From an uncultured Labedella sp. (GTDB taxonomy: Bacteria > Actinomycetota > Actinomycetes > Actinomycetales > Microbacteriaceae), in NCBI GenBank assembly GCA_934636065.1, contig CAKTZW010000073.1, positions 1 through 7,745 on the forward strand: 7,745 nucleotides of DNA, read 5' to 3'. A program made the translations under genes and the position numbers. Positions 1 through 6,129 of the stretch are shown here, in pieces (position 1 is the first letter of the stretch; every line of letters begins with the position of its first letter). The notes beneath the pieces were generated by a model, which saw only the letters and a list, made by a program, of their open reading frames with translations, did not search any database and was not told the origin of the DNA.

Positions 1-188
1 GCGATGTCGACGTGATCTTCGTCGGGCAAGCGGCCGACGGCTCCGAGGTGGGTGACGAGCGGGCCATGGCCGCCGCGACCCGGCTCGCCATGCTCACCAT
101 GCGCGGGATCCACGAGCTCGCGGGCGAACCGCCGCTCTGGGAGGTCGATGCCAATCTCCGACCCGAGGGCAAGGACGGGGCGCTCGTG
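1..188 (+). pseudogene. glnE: glnE fragment (glutamine synthetase adenylyltransferase/adenylyl-removing enzyme, internal piece)
   Basis: GlnE adenylylates and deadenylylates glutamine synthetase GlnA, tuning nitrogen assimilation to glutamine level. The visible piece starts with DVDVIFVG, the acidic beta-strand of the nucleotidyltransferase fold that carries the metal-binding aspartates. It continues through ATRLAMLTMRGI and ends with WEVDANLRPEGKDGALV, the highly conserved GlnE block. In intact actinobacterial GlnE this block is followed by a stretch like RTLxSHxxYYxRWAKxWEFQALLKAR. That stretch is missing: identity is lost after the GALV codons (180-188). GlnE is normally close to 1000 residues, so only a few percent of it is present. 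The N-terminal part may continue left of the window. Confidence 0.8.
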
Positions 189-812
189 CTCGACGATCTC
201 GTCGTCCGCCTCCTCCCCGCTTCGAGCGCGGGCACGGCCCCGTTCCCGGCGGTGCTCGCCGAGATCGCGGGCCTCGTGCTCGTCATCGATATCGCCGGGG
301 CGACACCCGATCTGCTCGGCGTCGTGTTCGCGCTGGGTGCCGCGGTCTGTCTCGGCGGCTACTTCGTCCTGTCGGCGCGACCGACGGAGCTGCCGCCCGT
401 GACCCTCGCCGCCGGCGGGCTGCTCGTCGCGGCGCTCGCTCTCGGGGGCGCCCTCCTGGTCGGTCTCCTCCCCGCCTCAGCGCCGCTCGTCGACGTCGAC
501 CTGCTCGGCGCCGTCGTGCCCTGGTGGGTCCCGATGAGCGTGATCGTGCTCGTCGCCACCGCCTTCGGGTACGTCTCCGGCATCATCGCCGCCAGCCGGA
601 TGGGCGAGCGGCTCGCCTCGTTCGTCGGTCTGTCCGAGGTGCTCTTCGCCGTCCTCATCGCCTGGCTGCTGCTCGGCGAGGTGCCCACGCCGATCCAGGC
701 GATCGGAGGCGCGCTCATCGTCGCGGGCGTCGTGCTCGTGCGGCTGGATCGCGGGCGACCGACGGAGCCGGCGGCGGTCACCTCGGCGGCGACCCCGGCC
801 TCCGCTGCCTGA
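1..812 (+). CDS. Chimeric ORF: GlnE internal fragment joined in frame to the C-terminal half of an EamA/DMT-type transporter
   Basis: The frame is open from the window edge (codons start at base 3) to the TGA at 810-812. Residues encoded at 3-188 read as the nucleotidyltransferase part of GlnE, a cytosolic enzyme. From about base 249 onward the same frame reads as a hydrophobic EamA (drug/metabolite transporter) protein. No known family has this architecture. The GTG at 12 lies inside the GlnE sequence, so it is not a believable start; translation would begin upstream of the window. If expressed, the product would be a truncated GlnE with about five membrane helices attached, and neither activity would be expected. 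The stop lies 12 bases from the stop of the convergent acyl-CoA oxidase gene. It is either a real deletion fusion or an assembly join; the sequence alone cannot decide. Confidence 0.75.
   Translation, partial: DVDVIFVGQAADGSEVGDERAMAAATRLAMLTMRGIHELAGEPPLWEVDANLRPEGKDGALVLDDLVVRLLPASSAGTAPFPAVLAEIAGLVLVIDIAGATPDLLGVVFALGAAVCLGGYFVLSARPTELPPVTLAAGGLLVAALALGGALLVGLLPASAPLVDVDLLGAVVPWWVPMSVIVLVATAFGYVSGIIAASRMGERLASFVGLSEVLFAVLIAWLLLGEVPTPIQAIGGALIVAGVVLVRLDRGRPTEPAAVTSAATPASAA
249..812 (+). pseudogene. EamA/DMT-family transporter, C-terminal half only
   Basis: From about base 249 the frame gives VLAEIAGLVLVIDIAG, which resembles the end of the first EamA repeat. Then come hydrophobic segments at about 300-375, 400-470, 515-590, 625-685 and 700-750, so about five helices. 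The region around GERLASFVGLSEVLFAVLIAW and LLLGEVPTPIQAIGGALI is typical of the second EamA repeat (conserved G-rich helix and the LLLGE motif). Full family members are about 290-310 residues with ten helices. The N-terminal ~120-130 residues are absent and are replaced by GlnE sequence. Bases 189-248 match neither partner recognisably. The substrate cannot be told; family members export amino acids, metabolites or drugs. Without the first repeat a functional transporter is unlikely. Confidence 0.75.
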
Positions 813-824
813 CCCCGCCGGCGG

Positions 825-2966
825 TCACTCCGAGAGGGACGGGCGCCCCGGCTTCGCGAGCGCCTTCTCGTCGACCGGCGCATCGCCGGAGGCACGGAGC
901 GCCTGCTGGTAGGCGCGCGCCTCGTCCTGCCGCTCGGCCTCGGCACCCGAGGTGATCGCGGCGCGGACGTGCCGCTGCTCGTAGCCGAACGCGTGGACGA
1001 GGTCGAGCGCGTGCGGGCGCAGTCGCGCGACGAGTCGGTTGATGTAGGCGTCGACGGCGGCGGCACGCTGCGGCGACAACCGTCCGTGGATGAGGTACCA
1101 GGCGAGGTGCTTCTCGAGGAGCGACAGCCCGAAGAGGTCGCGGAGCCACGTCAGCACGGTGCGCGATTCCGCGTCCTCGACCCGCGCGAGCGCGTCCGTG
1201 AAGGCCTCCCACTCGAGGAGCTCGCCGTGCGCCCTCGCCGCCTCGATCAGCTCGTTCTGGTGCGCGTTGAAGAGCGCGGCCGCCTCGGTCTTCCCGAGCT
1301 TGCTCGCGGGACGCAGCTGCTGCGCGACCTCGGCGATCATGGTCTCGACGCGGTCGGTGAGCAGCTCGCGCTGCACTTCCGCATCGCGCAGCTGTCCGAC
1401 GGATCTCCGGACCCGACCGAGGTCCTTGAGGGTCTGGCCGAGCGAGCGCAGGCCGGAGCCGTGGAAGGCGCGGTCGGCCGCCTGCTCGACGACGTAGCGG
1501 GCGAGCGCTCCGGCGTCGGCACCGCGGAACCTCTTCGAGTAGTCGGACAGGAGCCGCTTCGCGACGAGCTGGAGGAGCACGTTGTTGTCGCCCTCGAACG
1601 TCGCGTAGACGTCGAGGTCGGCCCGCAGTCCGGTGAGCCGGTTCTCCGCGAGGAAGCCGGCGCCGCCGCAGGCCTCCCTGGCCTCCTGGATCGTGTCGAG
1701 CGCCGCCCACGTCGACAGCGGCTTGAGCGCGGCGGCGAGCGTCTCGAGGTCCTGCCGGTCCACGTCGGTGTCGGCGGCGCCGCTGAACACCTGATCGAAC
1801 GTCACGAGCAGCTTGTCGTGGGCGAACGTGTGGGCGTACGTCTGGGCCAGCCGCGGCAGCAGGCGGCGCTGATGCCGCTGGTAGTCGAGCAGGACCTCCT
1901 CGTCCGTGTCCGACCCGGCGGTGAACTGGCGTCGCTGCGATCCGTACTCGATCGCGATCTGGAGTGCGATGGCCGACGCGGCCGTGGAGGCGCCGTCGAG
2001 GGACACACGGCCCTGGACGAGGGTCCCGAGCATCGTGAAGAACCGCCGTCCCGGGCTCTCGATCGGCGAGCTGTAGGTGCCGTCGGCGGCGACGTCGCCG
2101 TAGCGGTTGAGCAGGTTGCCGCGGGGGATCCGGACGTTCGTGAAGTGCAACCGGCCGTTGTCGATGCCGTTGATGCCGCCCTTCAATCCGTCGTCCTCTC
2201 CGCCGATGCCGGGCAGGAACGAGCCGTCCTCGCCGCGGATCGGCACATAGAACGCGTGGACCCCGTGGTTCACGCCGCGCGTGATGAGCTGGGCGAAGAC
2301 GACGGCGGCGGTCCCGTGCACGGCGGCGTTGCCGAGGTAGTCCTTCCACGCCCCGCGGAACGGCGTGTGGATGACGAACTCCTCCGTCTCCTCGTCGTAG
2401 GTCGCCGTTGTGCCGATCGACGCGACGTCCGAGCCGTGCCCGGTCTCCGTCATGGCGAAGGCGCCGGGGACCTCGAGCGACATGATGCCGGGCAGCCAGG
2501 CGTCGTGATGCGGTCGCGTGCCGAGGTGCAGGACGGCGGCGCCGAACAGCCCCCACTGCACGCCCGACTTGATCTGGTGGGAGGGGTCGCCGACGACGAG
2601 CTCCTCGAAGCCGGCGATGTTGCCGCCGTGGTCGTCCTGACCCCCGAGGTGTGTCGGGAACGCCCGGTGCACCTGGCCGTTCTGCACGAGGATCCGCAAC
2701 TGCTCGAGCACGCGCTCCCGGTGCTCCGGGTACGGCAGGCCCTCGATCTTCTGCATCTCGGGCGTCGCGGCGAGGTCCCGCGAGGCGAGCCGCTCCTCCG
2801 GCCAGGAACCGAGCAGCAGGCGGCGCACGGCCGCGACGTCGAGGCGCGTCGCCCCCGGCGCGTCCGCCGGTCGGGTGTCGATGGGACCGGTGTCCACGCG
2901 TTCGGTCACCTCCGCGACCTCGGCTACCTCGTCGTTCGTTCCCGTCCGATCGACAGCGTTCGACAT
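825..2966 (-). CDS. Acyl-CoA oxidase / acyl-CoA dehydrogenase-family flavoprotein
   Basis: Predicted 713-residue cytosolic FAD enzyme that introduces the trans-2 double bond into acyl-CoA, the first step of fatty-acid beta-oxidation. As an oxidase it would pass electrons to O2 and make H2O2. Seen in order: a charged N-terminal extension (1-45); helical N domain; the flavin/substrate motif AMTETGHGSD (171-180); middle beta domain with FRGAWKDYLGNAA (203-215); YGSQRRQF (341-348), typical of this fold; ACGGAGF (432-438); and TFEGDNNVL (456-464), where Glu458 sits at the position of the catalytic base of acyl-CoA oxidases. The extra C-terminal helical domain and ~700-residue length fit oxidases rather than the ~380-residue dehydrogenases. 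The frame stays open to 3146, but ATG at 2966 is preferred because GAGGAGA (2971-2977, minus strand) lies 4 bases upstream and conservation starts after it. It is intact, with no frameshift. It lies 249 bases downstream of recQ and probably has its own promoter. Chain-length preference cannot be read from sequence. Confidence 0.9.
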   Translation of the reverse strand: MSNAVDRTGTNDEVAEVAEVTERVDTGPIDTRPADAPGATRLDVAAVRRLLLGSWPEERLASRDLAATPEMQKIEGLPYPEHRERVLEQLRILVQNGQVHRAFPTHLGGQDDHGGNIAGFEELVVGDPSHQIKSGVQWGLFGAAVLHLGTRPHHDAWLPGIMSLEVPGAFAMTETGHGSDVASIGTTATYDEETEEFVIHTPFRGAWKDYLGNAAVHGTAAVVFAQLITRGVNHGVHAFYVPIRGEDGSFLPGIGGEDDGLKGGINGIDNGRLHFTNVRIPRGNLLNRYGDVAADGTYSSPIESPGRRFFTMLGTLVQGRVSLDGASTAASAIALQIAIEYGSQRRQFTAGSDTDEEVLLDYQRHQRRLLPRLAQTYAHTFAHDKLLVTFDQVFSGAADTDVDRQDLETLAAALKPLSTWAALDTIQEAREACGGAGFLAENRLTGLRADLDVYATFEGDNNVLLQLVAKRLLSDYSKRFRGADAGALARYVVEQAADRAFHGSGLRSLGQTLKDLGRVRRSVGQLRDAEVQRELLTDRVETMIAEVAQQLRPASKLGKTEAAALFNAHQNELIEAARAHGELLEWEAFTDALARVEDAESRTVLTWLRDLFGLSLLEKHLAWYLIHGRLSPQRAAAVDAYINRLVARLRPHALDLVHAFGYEQRHVRAAITSGAEAERQDEARAYQQALRASGDAPVDEKALAKPGRPSLSE

Positions 2967-2970
2967 CGAC

Positions 2971-2977
2971 TCTCCTC
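2971..2977 (-). promoter_or_regulatory. Strong ribosome binding site deciding the acyl-CoA oxidase start
   Basis: GAGGAGA on the minus strand, 4 bases before the ATG at 2966, is the best Shine-Dalgarno match in the window. It makes the 60-codon upstream extension of the open frame (to 3146) unlikely to be translated. Confidence 0.65.
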
Positions 2978-3054
2978 GTGCTCTCGGATCACGTGAGCGT
3001 CGGGGCCGACGGGGATCGGTCGGCGTCCTCGCCGCATCACGCGCAGATGACTCC

Positions 3055-3060
3055 ACGGTA
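3055..3060 (-). promoter_or_regulatory. Candidate -10 element (TACCGT) for the acyl-CoA oxidase gene
   Basis: On the minus strand TACCGT matches the TAnnnT core of sigma-70-type -10 boxes, 88 bases upstream of the ATG at 2966. A TTTCCG lies 18 bases farther upstream as a poor -35. It is the only TAnnnT I noted in that spacer. Prediction from pattern alone. Confidence 0.25.
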
Positions 3061-3100
3061 CGAAGGCCGGCCGCGATGCGGAAACGAGCCGTCCCGCGGT

Positions 3101-3154
3101 GACAAAACCGGCGGCACGCGACCGGAGCGGGTTTGTGCGAAGCCACAAAGCCGG
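3101..3154. repeat. Three copies of an 11-bp motif, (G/C)ACAAANCCG(G/C), upstream of the acyl-CoA oxidase gene
   Basis: Copies: GACAAAACCGG (3101-3111, plus), CACAAACCCGC (3127-3137, minus strand) and CACAAAGCCGG (3144-3154, plus). The last two form an inverted pair with TTTGTG and CACAAA arms separated by 6 bases. They lie 135-188 bases upstream of the acyl-CoA oxidase start and 40-100 bases upstream of its best candidate -10 element, where an activator or repressor might bind. An alternative is a weak stem at the end of the recQ transcript, since the group is 62-115 bases past the recQ stop. No regulator can be named. Confidence 0.4.
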
Positions 3155-3215
3155 AGTCGTGCGACGCCTCAGAAGGGAGCGGCGGTGCGGAGCGGGCGAC
3201 CCGGGAACCCCTGCG

Positions 3216-5051
3216 TCACCCGGCGTCCGAGGCCGGGCCGCCGAGATGTCGCGTGACGACCTCGACGAGGGCGTCGCCGTAGCTCGCCCGCTTCTTCTCG
3301 CCGATCCCGGTGATGCCGTCGAGTTCGGCGACCGACCCGGGTTTCGCGAGGGCGATCGCCCGCAGGGTCGCGTCGCCGAAGACGATGTAGGCGGGCACTC
3401 CCGCCGACTTCGCCTCCTCGCCGCGCCAGGCCCGTAGTGCCTCGAACAGTTCCTGATCGGCCACGTCGAGGTCCGCGGCGGCCGGACGGGCCGCTTTCGA
3501 TCGCGTGATCCGCCCCGTCTCGGTGCGCATGGAGACCGAGCGCGCGCCGGAGAGGACCTCCCCGCTCGACTCCGTGATGACGAGCGTCCCGTACTCGCCG
3601 TGGGTGGCGAGCAGGCCGACCGCGAGCAGCTGCCTGATGACGCCCCGCCACTGCTGGTCGCTGAGGTCGGCGCCGATCCCCCACGTCGCGATCGAGTCGT
3701 GCCCGTACTGGCGGACGCGCGCCGTCTCGTTGCCGCGGAGGATGTCGATGAGATGCCCGGCACCGAACTGCTGGTTGCGCTCCCGCTTCAGTCGCACGAC
3801 AGTCGACAGCAGCTTCTGCGCCGGGATCGTGCCGTCCCAGACGGCGGGTGGCGTGATGCAGGTGTCGCAGTTCCCGCAGGGTGTCGACTCCTCGCCGAAG
3901 TAGCGGAGGAGGTTGACGCGACGGCAGTCCACGGTCTCGCACAGGGCGAGCATGGCGTCGAGATGCGCGGAGAGCCGACGGCGGTGCGCGAGGTCGCCCG
4001 GCGACTCGTCGATCATCCGTCGTTGCTGGACGACGTCGTTGAGGCCGTAGGCGAGCCAGGCGACGGACGGCTCGCCGTCGCGGCCCGCGCGACCCGTCTC
4101 CTGGTAGTACCCCTCGACCGACTTCGGCAGGTCGATGTGCGCGACGAAGCGGACGTCCGGCTTGTCGATCCCCATGCCGAACGCGATCGTCGCGACGATG
4201 ACGACGCCGTCCTCGCGCAGGAAGCGCGACTGCACCCGCGCGCGCTCCGATGCCTCGAGCCTAGCGTGGTAGGCCAGGGCGTCGACCCCGTTCGCGCGCA
4301 GGAACTCCGCCGTCTTCTCGACGGTGTTCCGGCTGAGCGCGTAGACGATGCCCGCTTGGCCGGCGCCGTCCGTCCGGACGAACTCGAGCAACTGCTTGCG
4401 CACCTCGTTCTTCGCCACGATGCGGTACTGGATGTTGGGACGGTCGAAGCTCGAGACGAAGTGGCGGGCCTCGCCGAGCGACAGGCGCTCGGCGATCTCG
4501 CGGTGGGTGGCGGCCGTGGCCGTCGCCGTGAGGGCGATGCGCGGCACGTCGGGCCAGCGCTCGGCGAGCTCGCCGAGCGACAGGTAGTCGGGGCGGAAGT
4601 CGTGACCCCATTGCGACACGCAGTGGGCCTCGTCGATCGCGAAGAGCGCGATGCTGCCCCGGTCGAGGAAGCGCTTCGTCTGCTCGGACGAGAGCCGCTC
4701 CGGCGCAACGTAGAGGAGATCGAGGTCGCCGGCGATGTAGGCCCGCTCGACGGCGTCGCGCTCCTCGCGGCTCTGCGTCGAGTTGAGGAACGCCGCGCGC
4801 ACGCCGACGGCCCGCAGCGCCTCCACCTGGTCGTGCATGAGCGCGATGAGCGGCGAGACGACGATGCCCGTGCCGGGACGGAGGAGGGAGGGGATCTGAT
4901 AGCACAGGCTCTTGCCGCCGCCCGTCGGCATGAGCACGATGGCGTCGCCGCCGACGCTGACATGCTCGACGATGGCCTGCTGATCGCCTCGGAAGGACTC
5001 GTACCCGAAGACGCGGTGCAGGACCTCACGAGCGGTCGGCGCCTCGGGCAT
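3216..5051 (-). CDS. recQ: ATP-dependent DNA helicase RecQ
   Basis: A 3'-5' superfamily 2 DNA helicase that unwinds forks, D-loops and recombination intermediates in DNA repair. The 611-residue protein is complete and near the size of E. coli RecQ. Visible motifs: Walker A MPTGGGKS (41-48, Lys47); DEAH box (140-143) followed by the RecQ aromatic loop [13 protein letters not shown] (144-156); motif III TATAT (175-179); motif [16 protein letters not shown] (286-300); motif [14 protein letters not shown] (315-326, arginine finger). The RecQ-Ct zinc site is Cys376, Cys392, Cys395 and Cys398. A winged-helix region follows (~405-510), then a linker and an HRDC domain (~533-603) ending in a helix-hairpin-helix-like GITGIGEKK. 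Start ATG at 5051 was chosen because GGAG (5061-5064) lies 9 bases upstream. The frame extends to a GTG at 5090, which lacks such a site. It is divergent from the broken transporter gene, with 85 bases between them. Confidence 0.95.
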   Translation of the reverse strand: MPEAPTAREVLHRVFGYESFRGDQQAIVEHVSVGGDAIVLMPTGGGKSLCYQIPSLLRPGTGIVVSPLIALMHDQVEALRAVGVRAAFLNSTQSREERDAVERAYIAGDLDLLYVAPERLSSEQTKRFLDRGSIALFAIDEAHCVSQWGHDFRPDYLSLGELAERWPDVPRIALTATATAATHREIAERLSLGEARHFVSSFDRPNIQYRIVAKNEVRKQLLEFVRTDGAGQAGIVYALSRNTVEKTAEFLRANGVDALAYHARLEASERARVQSRFLREDGVVIVATIAFGMGIDKPDVRFVAHIDLPKSVEGYYQETGRAGRDGEPSVAWLAYGLNDVVQQRRMIDESPGDLAHRRRLSAHLDAMLALCETVDCRRVNLLRYFGEESTPCGNCDTCITPPAVWDGTIPAQKLLSTVVRLKRERNQQFGAGHLIDILRGNETARVRQYGHDSIATWGIGADLSDQQWRGVIRQLLAVGLLATHGEYGTLVITESSGEVLSGARSVSMRTETGRITRSKAARPAAADLDVADQELFEALRAWRGEEAKSAGVPAYIVFGDATLRAIALAKPGSVAELDGITGIGEKKRASYGDALVEVVTRHLGGPASDAG

Positions 5052-5060
5052 GATCGTCGT

Positions 5061-5064
5061 CTCC
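5061..5064 (-). promoter_or_regulatory. Ribosome binding site deciding the recQ start
   Basis: GGAG on the minus strand lies 9 bases before the ATG at 5051. It supports this start over the in-frame GTG codons at 5090, 5075 and 5066, the last of which would overlap the site itself. Confidence 0.5.
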
Positions 5065-5123
5065 ACGCCCTGCACCCTACCCGCCCCCACCGACAGCTCG
5101 GGATGCGCCGGCGGGCTCGGTCA

Positions 5124-5129
5124 TACACT
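5124..5129 (+). promoter_or_regulatory. Candidate -10 element (TACACT), suggesting leaderless transcription of the broken transporter gene
   Basis: TACACT ends 7 bases before the GTG at 5137, so transcription starting at the usual distance would begin at or next to the start codon. This fits the absence of a clear ribosome binding site. Leaderless mRNAs are common in actinobacteria. No convincing -35 is visible. Confidence 0.35.
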
Positions 5130-5136
5130 CGGGCGG

Positions 5137-5617
5137 GTGATCACCGTTCTGCTGGGACTCGTCGGGGCGCTCGTCTACGGCGCGGCGGACTTCCTCGGCG
5201 GTCTCGCCGCCCGCCGTATGGAGGTGCTGCTCGCGACGGCGTTCGCCGCGGTCTCGGGGCTCGTCGTCCTGGTGGCCGCGACGGCGCTCGTCCCGGGCTC
5301 GTGGTCCGCCGAAGCCGGCGTGTGGGGGGCGCTCTCCGGCGTCGCCGGATCCGTCGCCGTCGCCCTGCTGTACGCGAGCCTCGCCATCGGCCCGATGAGC
5401 ATCCTGTCGCCGCTGACGGCCGTCGGATTCCGGCCTCGTCCCGCTCGTCGTGAACCGCGGCGTGAGCTCCGTGCTCATGTTCGCCGCCGTCGCCATCTCC
5501 GTGCTCGGTGCCCGCGCTCGACGGACTGGGACGACCGTGGAGTCGGCGGGCTCCTCGCCCCCTGCCCACCGGGCGGGACTCGCGCTCGCCGCCGCGGGAA
5601 TCCTCGCCGTCGCGTGA
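5137..5617 (+). pseudogene. EamA/DMT-family transporter, broken by internal deletions and a frame change
   Basis: GTG at 5137 begins a typical EamA N terminus: four hydrophobic segments with GALVYGAADFLGGLAARRM and IGPMSILSPLTAV (to about 5424), the conserved end of helix 4. In that frame the sequence then turns into arginine-rich nonsense up to a TAG at 5632-5634. In the frame one base over, from 5426, clear transporter sequence resumes: DSGLVPLVVNRGVSSVLMF, which belongs to the second EamA repeat. It continues to HRAGLALAAAGILAVA and the TGA at 5615-5617. Full family members have about 290 residues and ten helices; here about 160 codons remain. Two stretches look missing: the middle (helix 5 to helix 6) at ~5424, and the helices between RAGLALAAA and the final GILAVA at ~5590. 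The gene is presumed inactive. No good ribosome binding site precedes the GTG; a leaderless transcript is possible. Confidence 0.75.
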
Positions 5618-5679
5618 ACGTTCCGCTCCGGTAGACGGTGCCAGAATCGACGCAACGATCTACGAGCGCACCGGGAGAC

Positions 5680-5683
5680 GAGG
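5680..5683 (+). promoter_or_regulatory. Ribosome binding site deciding the acetyltransferase start
   Basis: GAGG lies 5 bases before the GTG at 5689. It supports this start over the upstream in-frame GTG at 5638, which has no such site. Confidence 0.5.
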
Positions 5684-5688
5684 ACGAC

Positions 5689-6012
5689 GTGACGAGCGAC
5701 GACACCGACCAGGGGACCGTCGAACCCCGAGTCGTGAACGACGAGGCGAGCCGGAGGTATGAGCTGTGGGTCGGAGACGACCGCGTCGGGTTCTCCGCCT
5801 ATCGGCGCGAGCCGGGGAGGATCACGTTCACGCACACCGTCGTGGACCCCGGGCACGAGGGGAACGGCTACGGCAGTGCGATCGCGCGCGCCGTCGTGGC
5901 GGACGCCGTCGAACGCGGGGAGACGATCGTGCCGCGATGCCCGTTCATCAGGTCGTGGCTCGAGAAGCACCCGGACGCGGCCACCGACGTGGAGTGGAAC
6001 CAGGGGGCATGA
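5689..6012 (+). CDS. GNAT-like N-acetyltransferase of the small Acetyltransf_CG (YidJ/GTL3-type) family
   Basis: A predicted 107-residue cytosolic protein resembling the small, single-domain acetyltransferase-like family (Pfam Acetyltransf_CG) found as a stand-alone protein in many bacteria. Evidence: a beta-rich start (YELWVGDDRVGFSAYRR, ~24-40), ITFTHTVVDP (45-54), the acetyl-CoA pyrophosphate loop HEGNGYGSAIARAVV (56-70, the R/Q-x-x-G-x-G/A pattern with Glu in place of Arg/Gln), and the family's conserved cysteine block PRCPFIRSWLEKHP (82-95, Cys84). GTG at 5689 was chosen because GAGG (5680-5683) lies 5 bases upstream. The frame also allows a GTG at 5638, but that adds a low-complexity polar leader. 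Its substrate is unknown; family members are usually annotated only as predicted acetyltransferases. The gene stands alone, 71 bases after the broken transporter. Confidence 0.8.
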   Translation: MTSDDTDQGTVEPRVVNDEASRRYELWVGDDRVGFSAYRREPGRITFTHTVVDPGHEGNGYGSAIARAVVADAVERGETIVPRCPFIRSWLEKHPDAATDVEWNQGA

Positions 6013-6038
6013 CGAGCGACTCCGCCGGACTCGCGTTC

Positions 6039-6052
6039 TAAGGCATGCCTTA
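6039..6052. promoter_or_regulatory. Perfect 14-bp palindrome TAAGGCATGCCTTA; candidate iron-type (DtxR/IdeR-like) operator
   Basis: The 14 bases read the same on both strands and sit in an AT-richer patch of a very GC-rich spacer, 78 bases before the ECF S component ATG. The half-site TAAGGC with a central AGGCATGCCT resembles actinobacterial DtxR/IdeR iron boxes (consensus built on TTAGG halves), but it is centred on an even rather than an odd position and is not a close match to the 19-base consensus. A repressor site overlapping the promoter is the simplest reading. TACTAA at 6051-6056 could be a -10 element, which would place the palindrome over the promoter. No matching -35 is obvious. 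Confidence 0.45.
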
Positions 6053-6129
6053 CTAAGCTCGGGGGCGGGCGTCGCGCCGGGCTCGATCGGCACGCGCACC
6101 CGACGATCGAATCCGGAGCACACACGCAG

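Noticed and set aside
815..824. CCGCCGGCGG palindrome between the two convergent stops, as a shared terminator
   Set aside because: It has no loop and no T-run on either side; such GC palindromes are frequent at this base composition.
969..2996. A 675-codon open frame on the plus strand opposite the acyl-CoA oxidase
   Set aside because: Valine-, arginine- and glutamate-rich with no recognisable domain; it mirrors the codon pattern of the real minus-strand gene, as expected in high-GC DNA.
2967..3146. N-terminal extension of the acyl-CoA oxidase (60 codons)
   Set aside because: Strong ribosome binding site directly before the ATG at 2966, and the extension is arginine-rich with no family resemblance.
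3129..3152. Inverted repeat as a rho-independent terminator of recQ
   Set aside because: The stem has a mismatch and no following T-run on the minus strand; the repeated-motif reading explains it better.
3600..5453. A 617-codon open frame on the plus strand opposite recQ
   Set aside because: It lies antisense to unmistakable helicase motifs and has no domain of its own.
5642..5647. CAGAAT preceded by TG as an extended -10 promoter for the acetyltransferase
   Set aside because: Poor hexamer and no -35; too weak to list as a feature.
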